DNA of 64,000 nucleotides from Bacillota bacterium (GCA_023455425.1 JAEYCM010000012.1:1-64000); one strand, 5' to 3'. Positions 40,183 to 49,131 are shown, counted from the stretch's first letter. A program made the numbers and translations. The notes: generated from the sequence alone by a model not told the origin.

Positions 40183-40208
40183 AAAAAACCCGCCCTGGGG
40201 CGGGCGGG
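40183..40208 (-). terminator. Terminator after coat-like gene
   Basis: CCCGCCC (40189-40195) pairs with GGGCGGG (40202-40208); on the minus strand six T residues follow. Confidence 0.75.
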
Positions 40209-40225
40209 TCAAAAACAAAAACGGA

Positions 40226-40525
40226 TTACCGGGCGGACATCATCTGGTCGATATAGGAACGCAGCGTAGTGCCATCCACAGTGCCTAACAAAGTGCCCAA
40301 CGTTACGAGCAGGGCAACAGCCACGCTGACATTGTCAATGTTAATATTGGTACTGTTGTTTCCGTTACCGATATCCCGCAAGATTGTCCTCAGGCGCTGA
40401 TCCTGATCCTGATCCTGGTCCTGATCCTGATACTGGGCCTGGGCCTGCGCCTGAATCTGATTATCTTCGAAGTCAAAGTTATTAAATTCACGGCGCGGAC
40501 GGCAGCAACAACGATTATAAGACAT
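40226..40525 (-). CDS. Gln/Asp-repeat protein, possibly spore coat
   Basis: A 99-residue protein with an Arg/Cys-rich start (MSYNRCCCRPRREF), a repetitive segment QAQAQAQYQDQDQDQDQDQ (about residues 25-43, from GATCCT-type six-base DNA repeats), an Asn-rich stretch and a C-terminal hydrophobic helix (VAVALLVTLGTLLGTVDG). Similar low-complexity Gln/Asp/Cys proteins are found as spore coat or exosporium components, but I cannot assign a family. GAGGAGG ribosome binding site and a terminator support that it is expressed. Confidence 0.7.
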   Translation of the reverse strand: MSYNRCCCRPRREFNNFDFEDNQIQAQAQAQYQDQDQDQDQDQRLRTILRDIGNGNNSTNINIDNVSVAVALLVTLGTLLGTVDGTTLRSYIDQMMSAR

Positions 40526-40831
40526 TAGCTCTCCTCCTCTCTGGGTTGATTAGTATATAATATTAAGAACCATTTCGGAATGTGACAGCTACATGAATGG
40601 AATATATAAATGATAAAGTCAGGAAACTGGCTGAATTTGCGCTGTTGTGTATAATATATGCTTTTCCGGTTACCCATGATATATGTATTGTTGATCTATC
40701 ATAATCCGTGTTGAAACCGACGCTTTACAGCGGTTTTATGTACATCCTGCCGTATGATGCGCCGCTTCCCTCCATATACATGAATAATCGCCCGGTTTTC
40801 GGGCGGCGTGCAGGAGAGGGGACGGCCGACA
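40526..40831. other. Gap between coat-like and flippase genes
   Basis: About 306 bases containing both divergent promoters. ATATTATATAC near 40555 (minus strand) may be the -10 region for the coat-like gene. I see no gene or strong hairpin. Confidence 0.45.
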
Positions 40832-42409
40832 TTGCTCAACAAGAAGACGTTTTTTTATCAGGCTGCTTTGCTTGCGCTTTCCAACACCGTACTGTTGTTG
40901 TTGGGTTTTGCATACCGCGTGCTGCTCGGAAGGCTGGCCGGGGCGGAGGGGCTCGGCGTTTATACGTTGACCATACAGGTCTATTCCATCGTCATGTCCG
41001 TGTGCGTGGCGGGGCTATGCGTGGGGGTGACGCATGTTTCGGCTTCCCTTGCGGCGCAGCACGATATACTGGGCATCCGTCGCTTGGTTCGTTTTGCGCT
41101 GTCCTGTTTTCTTGCGTTGTTACTCGTCATGGCGGTGCCTATCCTGTTGCTGCGCGATCAGATTGCGACCAGTATACTGGGCGACGCGCGCACCGCAAAC
41201 GCGCTGTGGATGATATTGATCTGTATCCTCCTCACCGGTGCGGAAAACATACTCAAAGCCACATTCCACGGCACGCGCATGGTACGCTTTACCGCGATTT
41301 CCGAGGTGGGGGAGCAGATATTGCGTATTCTCCTTGCATCGCTGCTGCTTGCCCGCTTTATCAACGGAGACCATGGATATACCGCATTTTTAATTATCTC
41401 CGTCATGACGCTGAGCGAATTATACAGCGTGTTGTTTTTAGGCATATCCTATAACGCAAAATTCCGGCCGGCACGGCAAAAAAAGAAGGCGACCGCAGGC
41501 ATACGGCGGAGCTTTTTAAAGATTGCCGTTCCTTCCGCGCTTACCTCCATGCTTTCCAATGTATTCGCTTCGGTGTCCGTGGTAATATTTCCTTCCCGGT
41601 TGGTGCTTTCCGGATATACAAGGACCCAGGCTGTAAGCGCATTGGGACTTATCTCCGGCATGGTGGTCCCGGTATTGATGCTGCCCTCGGCGTTGGTGGG
41701 CGCCCTGTGTACGCTCATTATGCCAAGCATTGCGGCAAGCATTTCGAGGGGGGATCACCCGGACCTTATCCGCAAGGTCAATAAGGGGATAGAGGCGGCG
41801 GGGCTTTTGGGCCTGCCCGCAACGGCTGTGCTCCTGCCTTTTATCCCCATGCTGTGCGGGCTGCTCTTTGGGCAGACGGTGCCTCCGGCTCTGGCGGATG
41901 CGTTGAGCCTGCAGGCCATCAGCATTTATTATCTTTCCATTTCCACCAGCATATTGAACGGGATTGGCAAGCAAAAGCAGGTGCTGATCCTTGCGGCAAT
42001 AGGGGAGGCGCTTCAGCTTGCGCTTGTCTGGGTGCTTACCGCCATGCCCAGCCTGCACGTATACGGCTATATCATCGGCATGCTTGCGGGGGACCTGCTG
42101 CGCGTGGCGGTGGGGTTTGTGCTCATTCACAGGGCTACGCACACCCGCCCGCGCATATTCCACGCATGCATTGTGCCCATTGCATGCGCGGTCATTCTAT
42201 ACGCCTGTGTGCGCATCATTTTCTTCTGGGCGCTGCACCACGGCATGACCGCGATCGCTGCCATGCTCATCAGCATTCCCGTATGCATTGTGCTGTACTT
42301 CCTGCTGTTGCGTCTGTTGGGCGTACGCATCTGGTCGTATTTTCAAAAAATTGTGTTCCGCAAGAACCCCGCGCAGGCGGACGGCCCAAAAGCGGAGGCG
42401 ATCTCTTAA
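40832..42409 (+). CDS. SpoVB/MurJ-like polysaccharide flippase
   Basis: A 525-residue membrane protein with about 14 spans of the MOP exporter superfamily. Typical segments are NTVLLLLGFAYRVLLGRLAG, GLGVYTLTIQVYSIVMSVCV, LKATFHGTRMVRFTAISEVG, VSALGLISGMVVPVLMLPSA and STSILNGIGKQKQVLILAAI, the pattern of SpoVB and related lipid-linked sugar flippases used in spore cortex or wall synthesis. I start it at TTG 40832, nine bases after AGGAGAGGGG; a GTG start at 40808 has no site of its own. Whether it is the sporulation-specific SpoVB is uncertain. Confidence 0.85.
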   Translation: MLNKKTFFYQAALLALSNTVLLLLGFAYRVLLGRLAGAEGLGVYTLTIQVYSIVMSVCVAGLCVGVTHVSASLAAQHDILGIRRLVRFALSCFLALLLVMAVPILLLRDQIATSILGDARTANALWMILICILLTGAENILKATFHGTRMVRFTAISEVGEQILRILLASLLLARFINGDHGYTAFLIISVMTLSELYSVLFLGISYNAKFRPARQKKKATAGIRRSFLKIAVPSALTSMLSNVFASVSVVIFPSRLVLSGYTRTQAVSALGLISGMVVPVLMLPSALVGALCTLIMPSIAASISRGDHPDLIRKVNKGIEAAGLLGLPATAVLLPFIPMLCGLLFGQTVPPALADALSLQAISIYYLSISTSILNGIGKQKQVLILAAIGEALQLALVWVLTAMPSLHVYGYIIGMLAGDLLRVAVGFVLIHRATHTRPRIFHACIVPIACAVILYACVRIIFFWALHHGMTAIAAMLISIPVCIVLYFLLLRLLGVRIWSYFQKIVFRKNPAQADGPKAEAIS

Positions 42410-42469
42410 TTGGACTTAAAACAAGCAAAGGGGTGGGAATGTTCCGCCCCTGAGCGGGTCATCACATAT

Positions 42470-42695
42470 ATTTTTATTTTCTTAAGGTATCGCCACCTGC
42501 GGCGGCGGCGATAGATCATTTTATTTAATAGCGGGAGGGCTTCGCCCCCCGTGCCCCCTAGGACGGGCGCTCTTAAGGAAGATTCCCCCACAGCAAAAAT
42601 CTATGGCGACGGCCCTCAGGCCTAGTGTCCTTCGGGCTCTCCCGCCGAGGACGCGGCACTAAAGCGCTGATACCTTGAAACCTTTTTTACAGGTA
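42470..42695 (+). mobile_element. MITE-like element family 1, copy 1
   Basis: Begins TTTTCTTAAGGTATCGCCAC (42477) and ends GCGCTGATACCTTGAAA (42680), imperfect inverted ends. It shares GCGGGAGGGCTTCGCCCCCC and TTTTATTTAATAG with copies 2 and 3. The right half is diverged and shorter than in the other copies. It lies between the convergent flippase and hydrogenase genes, immediately before a terminator. No ORF. Confidence 0.7.
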
Positions 42696-42702
42696 TAACA
42701 AC

Positions 42703-42729
42703 AGGGCCGGGGATGTTCCCGGCCCTTTG
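42703..42729. terminator. Terminator between flippase and hydrogenase genes
   Basis: AGGGCCGGG, six-base loop, CCCGGCCCT; the T run is short on both strands. Confidence 0.6.
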
Positions 42730-42742
42730 TACGATCTTTTGC

Positions 42743-44491
42743 TCACTTTACCGTATTGCGGTACCTGTCCCGCGCGACATAGTGCGTGTGCAGGAGTTCA
42801 TGCGATTTGTGCCCGCCCGGCACGCCAAGATAATCCGCATAAATTTTCTGGATCGCGGGGCTCTGGTGGCTCTTGCGGTACACTTTATCGGCGTCTTCCG
42901 CATAGGTGGCGCGGGTGCGCTCCACGCGGGGGTCGATATCAAAGCGCGTGCGCGCGTCCACAAAGGGCTGGCCCCCGCCGTTGATGCAGCCGCCCGGGCA
43001 GCCCATGATTTCAATAAAGTGGTAATTCGCATCGCCGCGTTTGACGGCGTCAAGCAGTTTTCCCGCATTGGCCGTGCCGTGGGCGACGGCGACCTTCACT
43101 TCCAATCCGCCTATGGGGATGGTGGCTTCCTTGATGCCGGTTAATCCGCGCACATTCTGGTATTCGATTTCCTGCAGGTCTTCGCCTGCCAGAATATCCG
43201 CAACCGTGCGCAGCGCCGCTTCCATGACGCCGCCCGTCACGCCGAATATGGTGGCGGCGCCGGTGGAGTCGCCCAGGATGTCGTCAAATTCTTCATCCGG
43301 CAGGCTTGCAAAATCAATCCCTGCCAGTTTGATCATGGCGGCAAGCTCGCGCGTGGTGATGTTGGCGTCCACATCCCGGTATCCGTCCCGTCCCATTTCG
43401 GGCCGGGCAATCTCAAACTTCTTCGCCGTGCACGGCATGACGGAGACCACATAGATATCCTTCGGGTCCAGCCCGTTCTGCTGCGCGAAGTAGGTCTTTG
43501 TAATCGCGCCCTGCATCTGGTTCGGGCTCTTGCAGGTGGAAAGGTTCTCTAAAAAGTCGGGGTAGAAATGCTCGCAGTATTTTACCCAGCCAGGGCTGCA
43601 GGAGGTGATCATGGGCAGCGTGCCGCCATCCTGAATACGGCCTAAGAGCTCCGTGCCTTCTTCCATAATGGTAAGGTCGGCGGCAAACTGTACGTCGAAC
43701 ACCTTACACGCCCCAAGACGGCGCATGGCGGCGGCGAGCTTGCCGGTACAGCGCGTGCCCATGGGCAGGCCGAAGAGTTCCCCTATGCCAAAGCGCACGG
43801 CTGGCGCGGGCTGGAATATGACAAGCTTCCTCGGGTCGGCTAAAGCGTCCCAAACGGGCTGGGTGGCGTCCTTTTCCGTGAGCGCGCCGGTGGGGCAGGC
43901 GACGATGCATTGCCCGCAGTTGATGCAGGCGACGTCGTTGAGGCTCTTGTTAAATACGGAGCCGATCTGTGTCTTAAATCCGCGGTTCTGCATGCCGATG
44001 GCGTATACGCCCTGCGTCTTTTCGCATGCGGCGATACAGCGGCGGCAGAGGATGCATTTGTTGTTGTCCCGCACGACGGAGGGAGAAAGTTCGTCGATCG
44101 TTTTTGTTAGGCGCGCGCCATCAAACGGAATATCCGTAATGCCCAGTTCATCCGCAAGCGATTGCAGTTCACAGCTTGTATTGCGTTTGCAGGTCAGGCA
44201 GGAACGGTCATGGTCGGATAAAATCAGTTCCAGCACCGAACGGCGGGCGGAAAGTACCTTGGCGGAGGACGTCTTGATTTCCAAACCCTCGGATACGGGG
44301 AACACGCAGGCCGCCTGGAGCCTGCCGGTCTTTGCTTCTTCCACCAGGCACATGCGGCATGCCCCGATGTTGTTGAGCCCTTTGAGGTTGCAGAGCGTGG
44401 GGATGCGGATGCCTTCTTTTCGCGCTGCTTCAAGTACCGTGGCGTTTTCACGCACTGTGACGGGGCGGCCGTCTATTATCATATTGACCAT
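42743..44491 (-). CDS. hydA: [FeFe]-hydrogenase, CpI/HndD-like
   Basis: A 582-residue hydrogenase that reduces protons to H2 with electrons from ferredoxin. In order: a 2Fe-2S domain (CNLKGLNNIGACRMCLVE), a His-Cys3 cluster (HDRSCLTCKRNTSC), two 4Fe-4S motifs (CILCRRCIAACEK and CINCGQCIVACP) and the H-cluster motifs L1 TSCSPGWVKYCE, L2 MPCTAKKFE and L3 EIMGCPGGCINGGGQP. The tail SHELLHTHYV is typical of NADP-linked HndD/HydA. No partner subunits are adjacent, so it may act alone or with subunits encoded elsewhere. ATG 44491 follows AAAGGA. Confidence 0.96.
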   Translation of the reverse strand: MVNMIIDGRPVTVRENATVLEAARKEGIRIPTLCNLKGLNNIGACRMCLVEEAKTGRLQAACVFPVSEGLEIKTSSAKVLSARRSVLELILSDHDRSCLTCKRNTSCELQSLADELGITDIPFDGARLTKTIDELSPSVVRDNNKCILCRRCIAACEKTQGVYAIGMQNRGFKTQIGSVFNKSLNDVACINCGQCIVACPTGALTEKDATQPVWDALADPRKLVIFQPAPAVRFGIGELFGLPMGTRCTGKLAAAMRRLGACKVFDVQFAADLTIMEEGTELLGRIQDGGTLPMITSCSPGWVKYCEHFYPDFLENLSTCKSPNQMQGAITKTYFAQQNGLDPKDIYVVSVMPCTAKKFEIARPEMGRDGYRDVDANITTRELAAMIKLAGIDFASLPDEEFDDILGDSTGAATIFGVTGGVMEAALRTVADILAGEDLQEIEYQNVRGLTGIKEATIPIGGLEVKVAVAHGTANAGKLLDAVKRGDANYHFIEIMGCPGGCINGGGQPFVDARTRFDIDPRVERTRATYAEDADKVYRKSHQSPAIQKIYADYLGVPGGHKSHELLHTHYVARDRYRNTVK

Positions 44492-44563
44492 GCGCATTTC
44501 CTTTCTGTTGCTGCATTTATTGAAGAGAGGAATATTTGATATTTTTTTCACGATTGCAGATAT

Positions 44564-44592
44564 AGAATACCGTCTATATAGACAAAAGTCAA
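44564..44592 (-). promoter_or_regulatory. hydA promoter with internal palindrome
   Basis: Minus strand TTGACT, 17-base spacer, TATTCT. The spacer holds the perfect palindrome GTCTATATAGAC (44572-44583), sharing the CTATATAG core with the CMD promoter at 40147-40158. Confidence 0.7.
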
Positions 44593-44625
44593 TACGCTTT
44601 ACGGGAAATGTTTACAAATTGTTGT

Positions 44626-44655
44626 TTGCCGCGAAAGCCTTGAGAGAGGTATAAT
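44626..44655 (+). promoter_or_regulatory. Promoter of MacB-like ABC operon
   Basis: TTGCCG, 18-base spacer, perfect TATAAT, about 110 bases before the ATPase gene. Confidence 0.6.
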
Positions 44656-44765
44656 ACACGGGGTTATAAAAATAACGGATTTCTTATGAAACCATTTCCA
44701 TATGTGAAACGTTATTATACTTTAGATGGTCAATACAGCGTAGGGCGGAAGCCATTGGGGGGTAC

Positions 44766-45464
44766 ATGGAGCAAAACGGCGCGCACTTGATCGAACTTCG
44801 GAACGTCACCAAAACCTATCGTGTGGGTTCCGCAGCCATTCATGCGCTTAACGGCGTGGATCTTGTGCTGGAAAAAGGGGATATCTGCTGCATCGTGGGT
44901 CGTTCCGGCTCGGGCAAATCGACTTTACTCAATCTGCTTGCCGGGCTTGAAAGCCCCAGCAGCGGGGAGATCGTCGTTTCCCGGATGCATATCGAGCGCA
45001 TGACGCAGAGCGAGCTCATCGTGTTCCGGCAAAAAAAAGTCGGCTTTATTTTTCAATCATTCAATCTCATGCCTTACTATACGGCGCTCGAAAACGTGGC
45101 GCTGCCGTTGTCGTTCCGCGGGGTCAGCAGAGCAAAGCGGGATAAGATTGCGCGGGATATGTTGAAGGCCGTGGGCTTAGCCACACATATCAACCACAAA
45201 CCCATGCAGATGAGCGGCGGCCAGCAGCAGCGCGTGGCGATTGCGCGCGCGCTTGTGAGCGACCCGGAGATCGTATTTGCGGATGAACCAACCGGAAATC
45301 TCGATTCAAAGACCTCCGACGAGGTCATGAATCTCATGACGGATATCGCGCGCGAGCGGGAAAAGACGCTCATCATGGTCACGCATGACGCGAACATGGC
45401 CGCCTTTACGGATAAGGCGGTGCATATTTTGGACGGAAAGATCACGGATATAGAAACCAAATAA
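44766..45464 (+). CDS. LolD/MacB-type ABC transporter ATPase
   Basis: A 232-residue ATPase with Walker A GRSGSGKST, Q-loop GFIFQSFNLMPYYTALENV, signature MSGGQQQRVAIARAL, Walker B EIVFADEPTGNLD and switch histidine MVTHDANM. The DEPTGNLDSKTS form is characteristic of the MacB/LolD type VII systems, which move lipoproteins or peptides by mechanotransmission. It is the first of three genes with a CARDB-like subunit and an FtsX/MacB permease. GGGGGG ribosome binding site. Confidence 0.95.
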   Translation: MEQNGAHLIELRNVTKTYRVGSAAIHALNGVDLVLEKGDICCIVGRSGSGKSTLLNLLAGLESPSSGEIVVSRMHIERMTQSELIVFRQKKVGFIFQSFNLMPYYTALENVALPLSFRGVSRAKRDKIARDMLKAVGLATHINHKPMQMSGGQQQRVAIARALVSDPEIVFADEPTGNLDSKTSDEVMNLMTDIAREREKTLIMVTHDANMAAFTDKAVHILDGKITDIETK

Positions 45465-45491
45465 CGGGGAACGGATACAGGAGGATGGCTT

Positions 45492-46922
45492 ATGTGGGGT
45501 AAAAGAACGGCTGCTTTGATTTTGTGCGTCTTGATGGCGCTTATGATGCTGCCAACAATATCGTTGGCGGAAGTTGCGACAGAATCGTCCTTAGACTATC
45601 CTGCCGACAGCAATTCGGCATTGATTCTATCTTCAGTTGGCATGGATGGTAAAGTTGTGCCTGCGCCCAAGGGAAATATCGGGGACCGCATTCGCATTAC
45701 CTTACCTATATTCAACAGGACGAAAAGCCGTATCCGCAATATTTTGGTAACGCCACAGATTTCCGCGACGCTTGATTCTTTTCCGTTTGATGTCGGGGCT
45801 GTAAACTATACCGTCAGTGTTGAAGATATGTCACCCGGTCAAACAAGGGAAGTCAACTACGACTTTACGCTCGCCGATAAGGTAACAAGCGGCGTGAAAG
45901 AAGTAAAGTTCAACGTCATTTATTACAATCAGCTCAAATTTGCTTATGAGGCGGCCACGCTCTCCGTTTTTGTCACGGTGGTCAAGGGTTATACGCCGGA
46001 TAAGACCGACGAGGACGGCAACATCATCGCCACCACCCCCAAGATCATACTGGAGGGGTATACCATTACGCCGCTCAACACAGAGGACCAGCAGAGCGGC
46101 CGCCTGTTTGCCGGAGAAAAATTCTCCATCAAGCTTGCCATACTCAACACTTCCAGCGAGGAAGCCGTCAAGAACATCCAGCTTACGCTTTCCAATGAAG
46201 GCGGCGTGATACTGCCCGCAGACAACGGCAGCAATACCGTTTATATCGATAAGATCGGCTCAGGGGAGACGGTGGAAAAAACGCTCACCTTCCAGTCCGC
46301 GCCCGATGCGGAAGCCAAGGCGCAATCCCTTGTAGCCAAGTTCAATTACGAAAGCTCCAAGACGCTAAAAGCCTATGAGGCAACGGAAACCATCACGCTG
46401 CCCATTGCGCAGCGCATGCGCGTGCGCATCGACGATCCGATGGTGTACGGCGACGCCATGCTCGAACAATCCACCCCCGTATCCTTCAGCCTTTATAACA
46501 TGGGCAAATCCACCCTCTACAACTGCATGGTGGATGTGGAGGGCACCGGCCTGAAGATGGAGGAATCGTTCTACGGCGGCAACATCTCCTCCGGCAATAC
46601 CATGCGCGCGGATTTCAACGTAATTCCTTCCACGGCGGGCCAAATCGAAGGCAAGGTCATTATCACCTATGAGGACGTTTACGGCGAACAAACGCGCGTG
46701 GAGAAGCCCCTTTCGTTCAATGTGCTTGAAAGCTTCATGCCCGAAGAGGGGATGATGGGGCCGGAGGGCGAGGTATTTAAGCCCGGCATGGAGGCACAGC
46801 CGCAAGGCGGGTTCCCCACCGGCCTGATCATTGCTATTGCGGCCGTCGTGGTCGTAGGCGTCATCATCCTGCTCGTTTCCCTCAAGCGCAAGCGCCGTAA
46901 AAAACATCTGGAGGAAGTATGA
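45492..46922 (+). CDS. Exported CARDB/COG1361-like subunit of ABC system
   Basis: A 476-residue protein with a signal peptide (cleavage after ISLAEV region, residue 27), three or more Ig-like beta domains with phrases such as GDRIRITLPIFNRTKSRIRN, FSIKLAILNTSSEEAVKNIQ and VSFSLYNMGKSTLYNCMVDV, a Met/Gly/Pro-rich spacer (MPEEGMMGPEGEVFKPGMEA), one span (TGLIIAIAAVVVVGVIILLV) and a Lys/Arg-rich stop-transfer. Its gene sits between ATPase and permease and overlaps the permease start, so it is probably an extracytoplasmic partner of the transporter. A paralogue-like protein is encoded at 52718. Confidence 0.85.
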   Translation: MWGKRTAALILCVLMALMMLPTISLAEVATESSLDYPADSNSALILSSVGMDGKVVPAPKGNIGDRIRITLPIFNRTKSRIRNILVTPQISATLDSFPFDVGAVNYTVSVEDMSPGQTREVNYDFTLADKVTSGVKEVKFNVIYYNQLKFAYEAATLSVFVTVVKGYTPDKTDEDGNIIATTPKIILEGYTITPLNTEDQQSGRLFAGEKFSIKLAILNTSSEEAVKNIQLTLSNEGGVILPADNGSNTVYIDKIGSGETVEKTLTFQSAPDAEAKAQSLVAKFNYESSKTLKAYEATETITLPIAQRMRVRIDDPMVYGDAMLEQSTPVSFSLYNMGKSTLYNCMVDVEGTGLKMEESFYGGNISSGNTMRADFNVIPSTAGQIEGKVIITYEDVYGEQTRVEKPLSFNVLESFMPEEGMMGPEGEVFKPGMEAQPQGGFPTGLIIAIAAVVVVGVIILLVSLKRKRRKKHLEEV

Positions 46923-48229
46923 AAACGCTAGATCTGTTCATCATGGCCTTCATGAACCTGTGGCGGCGCAAGCTGCGCGCGTTCCTGACGGTGCTGGGCA
47001 TGGTGATCGGCGTGGCGTCCATTGTCGTGATGGTTTCGCTCGGCATCGGCATCAACGAATCCTTCCGGGAAAATTATGAGCGCGCGGGCAGCCTTACCAC
47101 CATACAGGTCAACAGCTACCGCATGGTGGAAGCGAAGGCGGGCGTAGCGATGGCCGGCCCTGCGCAGGAGGTGGTGCTTGATGACAAAAGCGTATTGGCC
47201 TTCCGGCAGATACCGGGTGTCACGGCCGTCATGCCCATGCTCGAAACCTGGGGCGCGCTCAAAAGCGGCCAGTACATGACGGACGTTTCCATTATGGGCG
47301 TGGACCTCAAGGTGGCGGAAGAGTTCGGGTTTACGCTTGCCAATGGCCGCATGCCCAAAACCGGCTCGGGTTCCAAATATGAGATGGTGCTCGGTTCCTG
47401 GGCGCTGCAGAACTTTTATAATCCCACCACCGGCAAGCAGGCGGTGGATCGCGACGGCAACTCCAAAATCAATATGGAGCGCTCCCGTTTTCAATTGACG
47501 TTTGACTACAGCAACGTCTATTCCAACTGGGACACGGGCGGAGGAGAATCCCGCCCCAAAGGCAAGATGTATGACGTGAAGGCTGTGGGCCAGATGGCGG
47601 AGGAGGGCAACAATTACGCCTACTATTCGCTGATGGATATCGCCGCCGTGCGCAAGCTGGCCAAGGAAAACAAGGATTTCATGAACCTTGACACGAAAAA
47701 GTACAGCCAGATTTGGGTCAAGTGCGAGAATATCGACGAGGTCATTGAGATTCAGAAGCAGATCCAGGACATGGGCTATGGCGCGTACAGCCTGCAGGAT
47801 GCCTTGAAAGCCGCGCAGGAAAGCGCGTCGCAGCTCCAGATGCTGTTAGGCGCGATCGGCGGCGTATCGCTGCTGGTGGCGGCAATCGGCATCATGAACA
47901 CCATGATGATGAGCATCTACGAGCGAACCAAGGAAATCGGCATCATCAAGGTGCTCGGGTGCCGCATGCGCAACATTGCGGAGCTGTTTTTGACGGAGGC
48001 GGCCTATATTGGCCTGATCGGCGGTCTTATTGGCCTGGGCATCAGCTATGGGCTTTCGACGCTGTTGAACCAGTTCGTCATGCAGTCCGTTGGCATGCGC
48101 AGCGTCATTCCGCTCTACCTCTCTTTGGGCGCGGTGCTGTTTTCCATTGTGGTCGCGCTCATCAGCGGCATGTATCCGGCCATCCGGGCCATGAAGCTTT
48201 CCGCGCTTTCGGCCATACGCTCTGAATAA
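46919..48229 (+). CDS. MacB/FtsX-type ABC permease
   Basis: A 436-residue permease with one N-terminal span (about residues 18-40), a large extracellular MacB_PCD domain (to about residue 300) and three C-terminal spans of the FtsX domain, including LLVAAIGIMNTMMMSIYERTKEIGIIKVLG, the hallmark MSIxERTKEIGIxKxLG motif that couples to the ATPase. ATG 46919 overlaps the stop of the upstream gene (ATGA). A terminator follows. Confidence 0.94.
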   Translation: MKTLDLFIMAFMNLWRRKLRAFLTVLGMVIGVASIVVMVSLGIGINESFRENYERAGSLTTIQVNSYRMVEAKAGVAMAGPAQEVVLDDKSVLAFRQIPGVTAVMPMLETWGALKSGQYMTDVSIMGVDLKVAEEFGFTLANGRMPKTGSGSKYEMVLGSWALQNFYNPTTGKQAVDRDGNSKINMERSRFQLTFDYSNVYSNWDTGGGESRPKGKMYDVKAVGQMAEEGNNYAYYSLMDIAAVRKLAKENKDFMNLDTKKYSQIWVKCENIDEVIEIQKQIQDMGYGAYSLQDALKAAQESASQLQMLLGAIGGVSLLVAAIGIMNTMMMSIYERTKEIGIIKVLGCRMRNIAELFLTEAAYIGLIGGLIGLGISYGLSTLLNQFVMQSVGMRSVIPLYLSLGAVLFSIVVALISGMYPAIRAMKLSALSAIRSE

Positions 48230-48240
48230 AAATACGCAAA

Positions 48241-48262
48241 GAAAGCGGCTTCGGCCGCTTTC
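48241..48262 (+). terminator. Terminator after MacB-like operon
   Basis: GAAAGCGGC, loop TTCG, GCCGCTTTC. The same stem-loop recurs at 48545 on the far side of the MITE-like element. Confidence 0.7.
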
Positions 48263-48281
48263 AGTTTATTAAAAGAGAATT

Positions 48282-48543
48282 CACATATATTCTTTTCTTA
48301 AGGTATCGCCCCCTGCGGCTGGCGACGATAGACTATTTTATTTAATAGCGGGAGGGCTTCGCCCCCCGCGCCCCCTAAGCACGAGCATCCTTAAGGAAGG
48401 GTTTGAGGATCGATTATGTAGTCAAGCTGCATATCCTTGTAAGGTCCCCGAATATATCATCCGGTAGCCCACAACCCCCAAAACAGTTGTCGACGCTCTA
48501 AAGTGCCAATACCTTAAAAATTCAAGTGGCTTGTTGATATGCT
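48282..48543 (+). mobile_element. MITE-like element family 1, copy 2
   Basis: The core runs from TTTTCTTAAGGTATCGCC (48293) to GCCAATACCTTAAAAA (48519), with imperfect inverted ends; similarity to copy 1 extends left to TCACATATATT and to copy 3 right to TTGTTGATATGCTGAA. Conserved interior: GATAGACTATTTTATTTAAT and GGGAGGGCTTCGCCCCCCGC. It is bracketed by two near-identical terminator stems. No ORF. Confidence 0.75.
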
Positions 48544-48544
48544 G

Positions 48545-48566
48545 AAGCGGCTTCGGCCGCTTTTTT
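48545..48566 (+). terminator. Second copy of AAGCGGC terminator
   Basis: AAGCGGC, loop TTCG, GCCGCTT plus T run. Better T run than the first copy at 48241. Confidence 0.7.
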
Positions 48567-48624
48567 CATAAGGGATTGGACTTCAAAATTCAGGAAATGT
48601 TAGCATTTGCGTTCCATACCTTCG

Positions 48625-48653
48625 TTGTTTTGCCCTTTGAAATGTGCTATATT
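48625..48653 (+). promoter_or_regulatory. mscL promoter
   Basis: TTGTTT, 17-base spacer, TATATT, 26 bases before the mscL start. Confidence 0.6.
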
Positions 48654-48678
48654 GGTACTCATAAAAGGGAGTGAGCAT

Positions 48679-49131
48679 ATGTGGAAGGAATTCAGAGAAT
48701 TTGCCTTTAAAGGGAATGTGATTGACCTTGCGGTTGGCGTGATGATCGGCGGAGCGTTTGGGAAAATCGTCACCAGCGTTGTAAACGATCTGTTCATGCC
48801 GGTGCTGAGTCTCATAACGGGCAGCCTGGATTTCTCACAGAAGCTGTTTATTCCTATGAACGGGAAGCGGTATGATACGTTGCAGTTGGCGCAAGCCGAT
48901 GGCGCGGCGACGTTCAATTACGGCGCGTTTATTACCAATGTCATCGACTTCCTGCTTATTGCGCTCAGCGTATTTCTATTCGTAAAGCTGATCAACAAGC
49001 TGCGCCTGAAGAAGGCGGAAGCCTCCGCGCCCGCTCCGGAGCAAAGAAAGTGCCCGTACTGCAAAAGCGGGATCGCGGAAGGCGCAACGCGCTGTCCGTT
49101 CTGTACTTCCATGCTGGAGGAAAAGAAATGA
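48679..49131 (+). CDS. mscL: Large-conductance mechanosensitive channel with zinc ribbon
   Basis: A 150-residue MscL. MWKEFREFAFKGNVIDLAVGVMIGGAFGKIVTSVV is the amphipathic N-helix and first span of the pentameric tension-gated pore, and FNYGAFITNVIDFLLIALSVFLFVKLIN the second span. Unlike the common 130-residue form, the C-terminus ends in a zinc-ribbon-like module CPYCKSGIAEGATRCPFC after a short linker (EASAPAPEQRK). GGGAG ribosome binding site; the stop overlaps the next gene's start region. Confidence 0.95.
   Translation: MWKEFREFAFKGNVIDLAVGVMIGGAFGKIVTSVVNDLFMPVLSLITGSLDFSQKLFIPMNGKRYDTLQLAQADGAATFNYGAFITNVIDFLLIALSVFLFVKLINKLRLKKAEASAPAPEQRKCPYCKSGIAEGATRCPFCTSMLEEKK

Noticed and set aside
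40396..40440. Short tandem repeats as a CRISPR-like array
   Set aside because: They are six-base coding repeats inside an open frame with a ribosome binding site, making a Gln-Asp track.
40708..41454. A 248-codon frame overlapping the flippase start
   Set aside because: Out-of-frame shadow of the flippase gene with Cys/His/Arg-rich composition and no ribosome binding site.
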